Shown: positions 8,901 through 14,605, counted from the stretch's first letter. The stretch is 14,660 nt of DNA from Candidatus Bathyarchaeum sp. (GCA_003096235.1 PIXT01000162.1:1-14660); one strand, 5' to 3'. Notes: generated by a model from the letters alone, not told the origin. Numbers and translations are program-made.

Positions 8901-8992
8901 CTATAAGCTCCATATGAAGCTCCAATAAGCACCACAAGAAGGATTACACCTAAGATAATTTTTTTATTCGTACTATTGAACATTTTACTCAT
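5951..8992 (-). CDS. btuF: Three-domain BtuF-like corrinoid-binding protein, membrane anchored
   Basis: A 1013-residue extracytoplasmic binding protein, about three times the family length. Residues 12-34 form one hydrophobic N-terminal segment with no lipobox Cys, so a membrane anchor or signal anchor is likely. Residues 36-70 are seven (S/T)EPE(T/N/D) repeats, a probable spacer. Three BtuF/TroA-like domains follow, at about 72-379, 390-698 and 699-1013. Each starts with a TVVD-to-LPVERI block (TVVDKTG, TVVDAKG, TVMDGNN), continues with ICALG/LLCALGG/ILCALGC, a VGRxxxS-type segment and an ELELEPD-type segment, and ends in GLLYLAKWF/GLLYWAKWF/GYLYWAKWC, an acidic D-P/N block, FFG and V(F/Y)(V/A)YP. 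An acidic PEPEPE linker separates domains 1 and 2. ATG 8992 overlaps the chelatase stop as ATGA and has GGAGGTGA (complement of 8999-9006) 6 bases ahead. It would feed BtuC/BtuD; whether the domains share a ligand is unknown. Confidence 0.9.
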   Translation of the reverse strand: MSKMFNSTNKKIILGVILLVVLIGASYGAYSLFFASEPETTEPENTEPETTEPEDTEPEDTEPETSEPEDTVVTVVDKTGAAVNVTLPVERIVAIAGIEFICALGCEDALVGRAELTTDEQAILPSSVLDLPVVAETSFSVNLELILEQDPELVIASEGLDDQIRAQLEDAGVAVFEESTTYPRRETFIQNLGLILDAEVEADAFIVYESYYEDIVKERVANLTESEKPTVYFEWYMPWYSTGDNGSYNEMISTAGGVNIAASESGEPVVLSAEYVADENPDMIVRMLTFYDGEDLASYQTLRNTLLNEPALNETTAVKTEQVYIIKNTALVARRPIGLLYLAKWFHPDLFDDIDPAAIHEDYVKTFFGNDPSGVFVYPDEPIEPEPEPETITVVDAKGNQVTVTLPVDRIICLNPGLTELLCALGGENNIIGRDDGSTFPNSVSEKPVVGETSYTPNLELILELEPDFLFADTMLSYKTEELETIRSAGIPVVMESASNFTRMPDIIEYLGLILDNSEKAEELVEFMAYYENLVLERVENLTETEKPKVYIEWHEEWLSFAEGSSSHDIIVKAGATNIAAGTSESSSPTLSPEFVTEQDPDVIIRMASSGSNFTGIQTLRDELLTRSGLSGTTAVTEDQVYVYASVVFQGLRYPIGLLYWAKWFNPSLFADVNPNEIHEDMIQEFFGEELEDVYAYPEIVTVMDGNNAEITVNLPVERIVSINSGLTEILCALGCQDKIVGRDQSSTLPPSVLDIPVIGENSYLPNVELVLELEPDLLFADSMLPYNTEVYDQLKAAGIPIFISDPSDPEPTAHSNETVIDFSCKLVSKIASIVGAQETASTYVDYIQYYNELVQERLENLTEADKPKVLLEWYSPYETFVTPGLDQAGGINIAENQTEYAPVLSTEFVVEQNPDIIIRAISSLNHEEADFVDMQNEIMSRPELSDVNAILNGQVYVYDWVARGGIRCVVGYLYWAKWCQPSLFEDIDPAAVSSELNQMFFGTNIPGVYAYP
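8783..8887 (-). repeat. 15-bp tandem repeats coding a TEPE spacer
   Basis: Seven in-frame copies of a 15-base unit in the binding-protein gene encode (S/T)-E-P-E-(T/N/D), residues 36-70. The copies differ mostly at third codon positions and in the last residue. The product is an acidic, proline-rich, probably extended and possibly glycosylated tether between the membrane anchor and the first binding domain. Such repeats can change copy number by slippage. Confidence 0.85.
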
Positions 8993-11010
8993 GCATTTTC
9001 ACCTCCAAAGTTCATAGTCATTATTCCATGACTTTGAGGCAAATTATCGCGAACAGCTGAAGCAATAGGCGCAGCGCTCAACGATTCCAAATGCAAATAC
9101 TTTCCACCCATCTCAGCACAGATTTGCTTCACAAGACCAAATGTAATGAAATCCCGTTCAGTATCAATTGCAATAGACTTGATTCCTGCCGATTTTATAT
9201 CCCGAGCAATCATCTTTGCTTCATCCACAGGGTCTCCACCATTAAGGTCAACGTTTGCTCTCCCGTCAGAAACCAGAGCTAGAAGTGGAATAGCTTCACT
9301 GTCTCTTTTCATATAATCGCGGATAGTGTCCAACCCAAATTTTAGCCCGTGAGCCATTGGTGTACGTCCACCGGTAGGAAGTTTAGACAAACATCTCTGA
9401 GCTAAGTCAATGCTGTTGGTGGGAGGAAGCACAAGCTCAGCCCTACTTTTCCTAAAGGCAACCATTCCCACACGGTCTCTACGCTGATACGCATCAAACA
9501 AAAGAGACAAAATGGCACCTTTAGTGGCGGACATCCTTTCTTCAGCAGCCATAGAACCGCTGGCATCAACCACAAATACAATCAAGTTACCCAATTTTTT
9601 TTCTCGAATTTTTTCTCGTAAATCACATTTTTCGATAAAGAATGTTTTCTGGCCTCCAGAATCTTTCTTTCTTCTATTTTGAAATGGTGCAGCTGCTCTC
9701 AGGGTAGCGTCAAAAGCAAGATCCTTAACGTTTCCATTAGGAATGGCACTAGCTACATAGCGTCCCGTTTTGGAGTTACTTCGGCTCTTTGATCTACGCC
9801 CTGACCCGCTGCGTTGCATCTGGTCCAAGACAGGTGTTTCAAGTGGCTTGACTTTACGAGGAGGATCTGCCTCGAAAACTTGTTCTCTTTCAGGTTCCTC
9901 TTGTTCAGGGGGCGAATCAGAAGAATCGTCAGAGGGGAAATTGTCGTCAGTAGAAGATTGGTTCTCTTGGTTGTTGCGCCATCTTTGAATATTATCTTGA
10001 ATTTGCTGCTGCTCTTGCTTTGGCTCGTCGAAAGGTTGGCGACGAAGACGATGAGGAAGAGCCAATTCTGCTGCCTCTTTGACATCTTCTTCTGTGACTT
10101 CTATTCGTCCTCTAAAAGCAGCAATTGTGCAAGCAGTCTTGTAAATTGTGATGTCAGCACGGTGCCCATCAACAGCAAAATCGACACAAATTTGAGTGAT
10201 TAAATCCAACATTTCGTCGCTTAATTTGACTTTAGACAAAAGGTTACGTGCATCAACAATCTTTTTGCGAATCTGTTCTTGATTCTCATGACGATCAACA
10301 ACAAAAGAGGCGGAATCAGCTTCAAAGGCTATACGCCTTCGTACAATTTCAGCTCTAGCTTCTCGATATGGAATTCCTTTAATTTCCACGGTGAGTCCGA
10401 AACGGTCTAATAGTTGTGGACGAAGTTCACCTTCTTCGGGGTTCATGGTGCCAACTAAAACGAATTGTGCAGGATGACTGAAAGATACACCTTCACGTTC
10501 TACAAAGTTTACGCCCATTGCTGCAGCATCTAACAAAACATCAACTAGATGGTCATCTAGCAGGTTCACTTCATCGATGTACAGGATGTTTTTGTTTGCT
10601 TCTGCAAGAAGTCCGGGCTCAAAATGTTTTTCTCCAGTTTTGATTGCTTTTTCTATGTCGATGGTGCCTACAAGCCTGTCTTCTGTTGCGCCTATCGGCA
10701 AATCAACTACAGAAACTGACCTTTTAGCAACTGAGAGCTTTTCACCATTAGTCATTTTGGTGCTGCAGGTATCACATAATTCCTTTTTGTTTGCAGGATC
10801 ACAATGGAATGGGCAATCAATTACCACATCTACTTCAGGTAGAAGATGAGCTAATGCCCGAACTGCCAAAGATTTTCCAGTTCCTTTTTCTCCCCGTAAA
10901 AGTACTCCGCCAATTTTGGGGTTTATGACATTGAGAATTAACGCCATTTTCATGGTTTCTTGACCAACAATGGCTGAGAAGGGGTAAACGGTTTTTGTTC
11001 GCCAGCGCAT
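8989..11010 (-). CDS. Fused BchI/BchD-type metal-chelatase motor (magnesium or cobalt chelatase AAA+ and VWA)
   Basis: A 673-residue protein fusing the AAA+ and von Willebrand A subunits of Mg/Co chelatases. The AAA+ part has Walker A GEKGTGKS (40-47), Walker B ILYIDEVNLL (142-151) and GTMNPEEGELRPQLLDRFG (187-205) with the arginine-finger region. A Cys cluster C66-x3-C70-x8-C79-x2-C82 inserted after Walker A could bind zinc or iron-sulfur and is seen in CobN-associated relatives. Residues 325-415 are a Pro/Glu/Ser-rich hinge. The VWA domain has the MIDAS motif DASGSM (482-487), GGRTPMAHGL (547-556) and SDGRAN (581-586). It uses ATP to power metal insertion by a large subunit (CobN, BchH). 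No intact large subunit is in the window, only the remnant further down the operon. ATG 11010 has GAGGG (complement of 11021-11025) 10 bases ahead. It heads the leftward operon. Cobalt as metal is inferred from context. Confidence 0.9.
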   Translation of the reverse strand: MRWRTKTVYPFSAIVGQETMKMALILNVINPKIGGVLLRGEKGTGKSLAVRALAHLLPEVDVVIDCPFHCDPANKKELCDTCSTKMTNGEKLSVAKRSVSVVDLPIGATEDRLVGTIDIEKAIKTGEKHFEPGLLAEANKNILYIDEVNLLDDHLVDVLLDAAAMGVNFVEREGVSFSHPAQFVLVGTMNPEEGELRPQLLDRFGLTVEIKGIPYREARAEIVRRRIAFEADSASFVVDRHENQEQIRKKIVDARNLLSKVKLSDEMLDLITQICVDFAVDGHRADITIYKTACTIAAFRGRIEVTEEDVKEAAELALPHRLRRQPFDEPKQEQQQIQDNIQRWRNNQENQSSTDDNFPSDDSSDSPPEQEEPEREQVFEADPPRKVKPLETPVLDQMQRSGSGRRSKSRSNSKTGRYVASAIPNGNVKDLAFDATLRAAAPFQNRRKKDSGGQKTFFIEKCDLREKIREKKLGNLIVFVVDASGSMAAEERMSATKGAILSLLFDAYQRRDRVGMVAFRKSRAELVLPPTNSIDLAQRCLSKLPTGGRTPMAHGLKFGLDTIRDYMKRDSEAIPLLALVSDGRANVDLNGGDPVDEAKMIARDIKSAGIKSIAIDTERDFITFGLVKQICAEMGGKYLHLESLSAAPIASAVRDNLPQSHGIMTMNFGGENA

Positions 11011-11048
11011 TAAAAATGTTCCCTCTTGGTTGTGGCTGTTTGCTCGGT

Positions 11049-11056
11049 GATATAAT
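11049..11056 (-). promoter_or_regulatory. Possible TATA box of the chelatase operon
   Basis: The minus strand reads CAATTATATCA here. A start about 25 bases downstream would fall near 11027, just ahead of the GAGGG ribosome site of the chelatase gene. A second AT-rich candidate, AAATATAC on the minus strand, is near 11129-11136. Neither shows palindrome A or B. A competing promoter for the same operon is the reverse-oriented module at 11472-11518. Confidence 0.35.
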
Positions 11057-11179
11057 TGATGAAAGAGCTTGCAGAAGGTATGCGTTCACGGATTAGACAA
11101 AAGTGTAGTGGTGTTGGTATTATGTTGTGTATATTTGGCTGATGTTGTGTTTGTTTCTTTTTCAAAGCAAACCCTCACA

Positions 11180-11198
11180 TGGATGGTTAATCCATCCA
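11180..11198. promoter_or_regulatory. Palindrome A, copy 1 (operator-like)
   Basis: TGGATGG-TTAAT-CCATCCA is a perfect inverted repeat with 7-base arms. It ends 4 bases before a TATA-like box, where an archaeal activator or repressor that contacts the TFB/BRE region would bind. A flawless copy, identical over 22 bases including flanks, recurs at 14605-14626, and a variant at 11502-11518. Confidence 0.75.
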
Positions 11199-11202
11199 AA
11201 CG

Positions 11203-11211
11203 TTTATAAAA
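11203..11211 (+). promoter_or_regulatory. TATA box of promoter module 1 (rightward)
   Basis: TTTATAAAA preceded by a CCAAACG stretch fits an archaeal TATA box with BRE. The predicted start lies about 25 bases downstream, near 11232. The next gene to the right is cbiM at 11535, so the leader would be about 300 bases. The box itself is nearly symmetrical, so direction is taken from the order A, TATA, B. Confidence 0.6.
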
Positions 11212-11216
11212 CTTCG

Positions 11217-11232
11217 TTTAACTTAAGTTAAA
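11217..11232. promoter_or_regulatory. Palindrome B, copy 1 (operator-like)
   Basis: TTTAACTTAAGTTAAA is a perfect 16-base palindrome covering the stretch between the TATA box and the predicted start, a typical repressor position in archaea. The core is TTAAC-N4-GTTAA (11218-11231), which recurs with the same spacing at 11472-11485 and 14641-14654. Confidence 0.7.
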
Positions 11233-11471
11233 TTCGGGTTGAATAGAAGCGTAAAAATATTGTGAATTAATCAATTAATAAACAATAATGAATCAACTAA
11301 TTTCAATATTTCTTTGGAAAAATGGCATTTAGAAGCCTCGCGTAAAACACAAAATAAGCAATTAACAGAGGCTGAATGTGCTTTACGGCTAAAGAAAAAA
11401 TGCCTCAAAGTTACAGAAAATAATTACCAAACAATTTGTCTACAAACGTCATTGATGCATTCAACCATTAG

Positions 11472-11485
11472 TCAACCAAGGTTAA
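11472..11485. promoter_or_regulatory. Palindrome B, copy 2
   Basis: TCAAC-CAAG-GTTAA keeps the half-sites and 4-base spacing of palindrome B with one changed base. Read on the minus strand it lies downstream of the TATA-like box at 11492-11499, as in the other two modules. Confidence 0.6.
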
Positions 11486-11491
11486 ACAAAA

Positions 11492-11499
11492 TTATATAT
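11492..11499. promoter_or_regulatory. TATA box of promoter module 2
   Basis: TTATATAT, with AAACAAAA upstream on the plus strand. Read rightward, a start near 11521 would give cbiM a leader of about 14 bases, which suits the lack of a ribosome site before its ATG. Read leftward, the module order (A, TATA, B) and the shared AATTTTGTTT next to the box match the module at 14606-14654, with a start near 11470 for a transcript running to the chelatase operon. It may work both ways. Confidence 0.55.
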
Positions 11500-11501
11500 C
11501 G

Positions 11502-11518
11502 TTGGATGGATTATCCAA
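11502..11518. promoter_or_regulatory. Palindrome A, copy 2, just upstream of cbiM
   Basis: TTGGAT-GGATT-ATCCAA is an inverted repeat with 6-base arms. It shares TTGGATGGATTA (12 bases) with the complement of copies 1 and 3. It ends 16 bases before the cbiM ATG, so a bound protein would cover a rightward start site. Confidence 0.65.
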
Positions 11519-11534
11519 GCTAAGTGATTAAATC

Positions 11535-12218
11535 ATGCATATAATGGAAGGATTCCTACCAAGTCCTTGGTGGGAAATTTGGATGGCAATCATGATCCCA
11601 ATAGAGATTTATGGAATCTACCGAATTTCGTTTGTTACAAAAAACAATCCCCGAACAAAACCACTTCTCGCGTTAGTCGGCGCTTTCATCTTCGTGTTAT
11701 CTGCTCTGAAGCTTCCATCAGTTACTGGCAGTTGTTCGCACCCCACAGGCTCAGGCTTAGCTGCAGTAATATTTGGTCCAGCAATCGCTTCTGTTCTTTC
11801 ACTGATTGTACTAACGTTCCAGGCATTACTTTTGGCACACGGAGGCTTAACCACTTTAGGTGCTAACACCATTTCGATGGGGGTTGTAGGACCTGTTGTA
11901 GCGTATGTTACATGGGTAGTCTGCAAAAAAGCTAAAGTACCAAGTTCTTTTGGCGTCTTTCTTGCGGTTGCATTAGGAGACTTGCTCACTTATGTTGCCA
12001 CATCAGTCCAGCTTGCTTTAGCATTTCCGACATCGGCTGGCTTTTTTGATGCATTCACAAAGTTTGGAACAGTTTTCGCGGTTACACAAATTCCATTAGC
12101 TATCGCAGAAGGCATACTAGCAATATTCCTCTTTGAATTCCTAGTCAAATACAAAGGACGTCTGCTAAACAAGATTGGTACCATTAATCTGCCTACACCA
12201 TTTAACGGAGGAAAATAA
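11535..12218 (+). CDS. cbiM: CbiM, substrate-specific membrane subunit of the cobalt ECF transporter
   Basis: CbiM binds and passes Co2+ (or Ni2+ in NikM relatives) across the membrane. The N terminus MHIMEGFLP is the hallmark: the free amino end and His2 form part of the metal site in solved NikM/CbiM structures, so ATG 11535 must be the true start. A second family block is GSCSHPTGSGL (65-75) with His69, followed by LAHGGLTTLGAN (100-111). At 227 residues with about six or seven membrane segments it is of normal length. No ribosome site precedes the ATG, which suggests a very short leader. It is first in cbiM-cbiN-cbiQ-cbiO. Cobalt rather than nickel is favoured by cbiN and by the corrin genes around. 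Confidence 0.95.
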   Translation: MHIMEGFLPSPWWEIWMAIMIPIEIYGIYRISFVTKNNPRTKPLLALVGAFIFVLSALKLPSVTGSCSHPTGSGLAAVIFGPAIASVLSLIVLTFQALLLAHGGLTTLGANTISMGVVGPVVAYVTWVVCKKAKVPSSFGVFLAVALGDLLTYVATSVQLALAFPTSAGFFDAFTKFGTVFAVTQIPLAIAEGILAIFLFEFLVKYKGRLLNKIGTINLPTPFNGGK

Positions 12219-12222
12219 CCAA

Positions 12223-12504
12223 ATGGATACTAAACATATCATACTATTAGCAGCAGTTGTTGTGCTTGTTATTACACCGCTGATCATTGCACCAAACGCA
12301 GAGTATGGTGGCGCAGACGGTGCCGCAGAAGATCTGATTGTAGAAACAGGTTATGAGCCATGGTTTGAAGCGATTTGGGAGCCACCAAGCGGCGAAATTG
12401 AAAGTCTCTTGTTTGTAACCCAAGCAGCCATAGGCGCCATAATCATCGGATACTTTATTGGGTATGAGAAAGGAAAAAGAGCCCCCAAAGACGAAATGGA
12501 TTAG
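12223..12504 (+). CDS. cbiN: CbiN, small membrane component of the cobalt transporter
   Basis: A 93-residue protein with two membrane segments (about 6-23 and 62-81) that flank an extracytoplasmic loop containing EYGGADGAAED and ETGYEPWFEAIWEPPSGE, the standard CbiN layout. CbiN helps load metal onto CbiM. ATG 12223 is chosen because GGAGG (12207-12211) precedes it and homologues begin just before the first membrane helix; a longer frame upstream only overlaps cbiM. It starts 4 bases after the cbiM stop. Its presence marks the system as cobalt-type rather than the NikN/NikL nickel types. Confidence 0.93.
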   Translation: MDTKHIILLAAVVVLVITPLIIAPNAEYGGADGAAEDLIVETGYEPWFEAIWEPPSGEIESLLFVTQAAIGAIIIGYFIGYEKGKRAPKDEMD

Positions 12505-13327
12505 TCAACCATCAGATGGAGGATTAAGTATACCATTCGGACAGATAGGTGCAAAAATCGACAGATACGCATACACCAACAACTTGGCTAAAACTGCACC
12601 AGCAACAAAAATCATCTTTGCACTATCGGTGCTCATAATCGGCGTAATGGCTCAATCCCCAATAATTCCCCTTTTTATTTTTTTAACAAATACAATCTTG
12701 ATTCTAAATTATGCTAAAATACCAGTTAAAGTCTACGGGAAAATGTTACTTTATCCACTTGCAACTGCTCTTTTAAGTTGCGTACTTATTGCATTTTTCT
12801 TTGGTTATGGTGAACCCCTTTTTGACATAGTATCTCCTTGGTTTAGTTTGACTGTCTTCAAAAGTGGAGTTACAATGGCTATTGCCACGTTTTTTAGAGT
12901 GTTAGGAGGGCTTTCTTGTCTGTATTTTCTTGTGTTAACAACCACGATGACAGATATTTTGATTACGCTTCGGCGAATTCGTGTTCCTCTTATTTTAATT
13001 GAGATGTCTTTACTGATTTATCGCTACATTTTTCTTTTGCTAGAAATCGCTACACAGATGAACACAGCGCAAGAGTTACGGCTCGGGCATTCAGGTTGGA
13101 AGAACAAGATTCGGTCTACAGCTTTGTTGGCTGGAAATCTTTTCATTCGAACTTTGGAACAAGGAGAACGCACGTTCACTGCAATGAGTGCAAGAGGATA
13201 TGACGGCGAAATTCGAACACTTGATGATTTGCCCACGCCTAAAGCTTGGTCGATTATCGGAATTGTTTTCTTTGATATATTACTTGTAATGGCTACAATA
13301 TTTACAATTAATTCATGGAGCTTTTGA
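12464..13327 (+). CDS. cbiQ: CbiQ, transmembrane (T) coupling subunit of the cobalt ECF transporter
   Basis: CbiQ links CbiM to the CbiO ATPase. The block IDRYAYTNNLAKTAPATKI is the usual start of the family, followed by several membrane segments, then RRIRVPLILIEMSLLIYRYIF and the coupling-helix region AQELRLGHSG with TFTAMSARGYDGEIRTL near the end. The start is uncertain. ATG 12464 (or TTG 12458) overlaps cbiN by about 41 bases and lacks a ribosome site. ATA at 12530-12532 lies exactly 7 bases after GGAGG (12518-12522) and would give a 265-residue protein with the N terminus homologues have. Either ATA initiates or a former ATG has mutated. The stop is 7 bases before cbiO. Confidence 0.92.
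   Translation: MRKEKEPPKTKWISQPSDGGLSIPFGQIGAKIDRYAYTNNLAKTAPATKIIFALSVLIIGVMAQSPIIPLFIFLTNTILILNYAKIPVKVYGKMLLYPLATALLSCVLIAFFFGYGEPLFDIVSPWFSLTVFKSGVTMAIATFFRVLGGLSCLYFLVLTTTMTDILITLRRIRVPLILIEMSLLIYRYIFLLLEIATQMNTAQELRLGHSGWKNKIRSTALLAGNLFIRTLEQGERTFTAMSARGYDGEIRTLDDLPTPKAWSIIGIVFFDILLVMATIFTINSWSF
12518..12532 (+). promoter_or_regulatory. Strong ribosome site with ATA in start position (cbiQ)
   Basis: GGAGG, 7 spacer bases, then ATA in the cbiQ frame, located 13 bases after the cbiN stop. Such spacing is ideal for a start codon, but no ATG, GTG or TTG follows in frame until the leucine TTG of TNNLAK, well inside the conserved region. This argues that translation starts at ATA or that the codon is a decayed ATG. 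Confidence 0.5.
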
Positions 13328-13334
13328 TTTTTAG

Positions 13335-14201
13335 ATGTCCTTTAAAATAGAAAACTTGTCTCACAGATACGAAGATGGAACAATTGCTCTCAACGAAGTT
13401 TCCACCTGTTTTGATAAGGGAAAAAGAACAGCCCTGTTAGGTACAAATGGTTCTGGAAAAACCACTCTTCTTCTGCACTTGAATGGAATACTACAACCAA
13501 CTTCAGGAAAAATCTATTTTGAAAATGAACCACTAAATTACAAGGCTGACGCTTTGCGTAGTCTAAGAAAACGTGTAGGCTACGTTTTTCAGGATCCAAA
13601 CGATCAACTGTTTGCGCCTACAGTAAAACAGGATGTTTCCTTTGGTCCCCTGAATCTGGGGCTACCTGTCGACGAAGTTAAAGCCTCAGTTGATGAAGCT
13701 CTTGAGATTGTGGGAATGAGCAGATTTGTTGATAAGCCTCCACATTTTCTGAGTTTAGGTCAAAAAAAGCGTGTTGCGTTGGCTGGAGTGCTTGCGATGC
13801 ACCCCGAAGTCATTGTAATGGATGAGCCTACATCGAATTTGGATCCAATCGCGTCAAGTGAATTACTACATCTACTCCTGAAACTAAACAAAGAGTCTGG
13901 AATTACTTTGATAATGGCCACTCATGACGTAGACATGGTTCCGCTATATGCCAATAAACTCTGTATCCTAAGTGAAAGCAAGATTGTGGTTGAAGGTTCA
14001 CCTAACAAAATATTCTCTGATAGTGATTTGATTCGAAAAGTGAATTTACGGTCTCCCAGAATCACTCATCTATTTGAGATTTTGAAAAAGGAAGACAAAC
14101 TGCCAATCAATAAAGAACTCCCCCTCACCATCAGTCAAGCACGCAAACAAATTATAGACATCCTAACTTCAAAAACAAAAAAGGATTCAAATAGAAGCTG
14201 A
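13335..14201 (+). CDS. cbiO: CbiO, ATPase subunit of the cobalt ECF transporter
   Basis: A 288-residue ATPase of the energy-coupling module. It has Walker A GTNGSGKTT (36-44), Q-loop VFQDPNDQLF (84-93, the ECF-type DPNDQLF signature), signature LSLGQKKRVALAG (139-151; the usual GG is LG, a variant seen in CbiO proteins), Walker B VIVMDEPTSNLDP (159-171) and switch His197 in ATHDVDMV. The tail after residue 240 is Lys-rich. ATG 13335 lies 7 bases after the cbiQ stop, with GGAG (13318-13321) 13 bases upstream, rather far. As no EcfA2 partner gene is present, it should act as a homodimer with CbiQ, as in other dedicated cobalt systems. Confidence 0.95.
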   Translation: MSFKIENLSHRYEDGTIALNEVSTCFDKGKRTALLGTNGSGKTTLLLHLNGILQPTSGKIYFENEPLNYKADALRSLRKRVGYVFQDPNDQLFAPTVKQDVSFGPLNLGLPVDEVKASVDEALEIVGMSRFVDKPPHFLSLGQKKRVALAGVLAMHPEVIVMDEPTSNLDPIASSELLHLLLKLNKESGITLIMATHDVDMVPLYANKLCILSESKIVVEGSPNKIFSDSDLIRKVNLRSPRITHLFEILKKEDKLPINKELPLTISQARKQIIDILTSKTKKDSNRS

Positions 14202-14207
14202 AAAGCT

Positions 14208-14536
14208 ATGAACCCCACAGTAGTTTTGATGCCATCTGCAGTCGCATCGGCAATCCTTCACACTTTGGTTCCTGACCATGAGATACCATTGGCTATGATT
14301 GGAAGAACACAAAAATGGTCAATAAGAGGATGGCTGGAATTACATTTATTGCAGGAGTAATTCATATCTCCGTTTCAATGGGAGTAAGCGGAATCTCTCT
14401 ACTTGCAAGCAATACATTATCAGGATAACTTTCACGCTAATTGCACATGCAAATACAATACATTTTGAAACTTCACAGAACTGAAAGGCATATGGAAATA
14501 CTGACGGGTTTAGTGATTTTTGTTGTGGGATTGTGA
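14208..14536 (+). pseudogene. Frameshifted remnant of a NicO/TauE-like membrane transporter
   Basis: Pieces of one membrane protein appear in order but in different frames. ATG 14208 (frame 0) encodes SAILHTLVPDHEIPLAMIG and then RTQKWSIRGW before a stop at 14346. Frame 2 continues from about 14333 with AGITFIAGVIHISVSMGVSG up to a stop at 14426. Frame 1 gives ITFTLIAHANTIHFETSQN, and frame 2 again ends with MEILTGLVIFVVGL and a stop at 14534. The HTLxPDHxxP motif, the AGxxH helix and the final ExxTGLxxFxxGL helix fit a family of Ni/Co or sulfite exporter-like proteins with H-x(3)-P-D-H. It begins 6 bases after cbiO, so it was probably a fifth gene of the metal-transport operon. Sequencing error could mimic one break but hardly several. 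Confidence 0.7.
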
Positions 14537-14552
14537 TTAATATTAGAAATTG

Positions 14553-14568
14553 GTTTAGGGTTCTAAAC
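14553..14568 (+). other. Short hairpin after the broken transporter gene
   Basis: GTTTAG-GGTT-CTAAAC can fold into a 6-pair stem with a 4-base loop shortly after the last stop of the pseudogene. No T-run follows, so a terminator role is doubtful. The remaining bases 14569-14604 show nothing recognisable. Confidence 0.25.
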
Positions 14569-14605
14569 AAATGATTCATGTGTTGATTCTGGAACTAACA
14601 GTTTA

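Larger units (their letters stand above)
11011..11534. other. Divergent regulatory region between chelatase operon and cbiMNQO
   Basis: This 524-base gap holds no convincing gene. A 69-codon frame (TTG 11314 to 11523) has no ribosome site or recognisable motif and runs through the palindrome before cbiM. The gap contains two copies of the A/TATA/B promoter module (11179-11232 and, in reverse orientation, 11472-11518), a possible minus-strand TATA near 11049-11056, a 9-base direct repeat (11122-11130, 11142-11150) and an AATTAAT repeat (11265-11271, 11273-11279). No cobalamin-riboswitch B12 box was seen. Confidence 0.7.

Noticed and set aside
8427..8906. A 159-codon plus-strand open frame opposite the binding-protein gene
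   Set aside because: Its Ser/Gly/Val-rich repeats are the antisense of the TEPE repeats and conserved BtuF blocks; it is a shadow frame.
8887..8992. Lipoprotein signal on the binding protein
   Set aside because: No Cys follows the hydrophobic segment; it reads as a plain membrane anchor or signal peptide.
9753..10203. Overlapping open frames on both strands within the chelatase gene
   Set aside because: They coincide with the Pro/Glu/Ser-rich hinge and lose to the strong Walker and MIDAS motifs of the chelatase frame.
11314..11523. A 69-codon rightward frame (TTG start) between the promoter modules
   Set aside because: It has no ribosome site and no recognisable motif, and its last codons are the palindrome before cbiM; it looks like chance in an AT-rich leader.
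11011..11534. Possible cobalamin riboswitch in the long leader before cbiM
   Set aside because: No B12-box-like GCCACTG or conserved paired core was seen on either strand, and such riboswitches are rare in archaea; palindromic operators explain the region better.
11579..11600. TTTGGATGG followed by ATGATCC inside cbiM as a fourth palindrome A
   Set aside because: It is explained by the codons for conserved IWMAIMIP, arm spacing is different, and no TATA box or palindrome B accompanies it.
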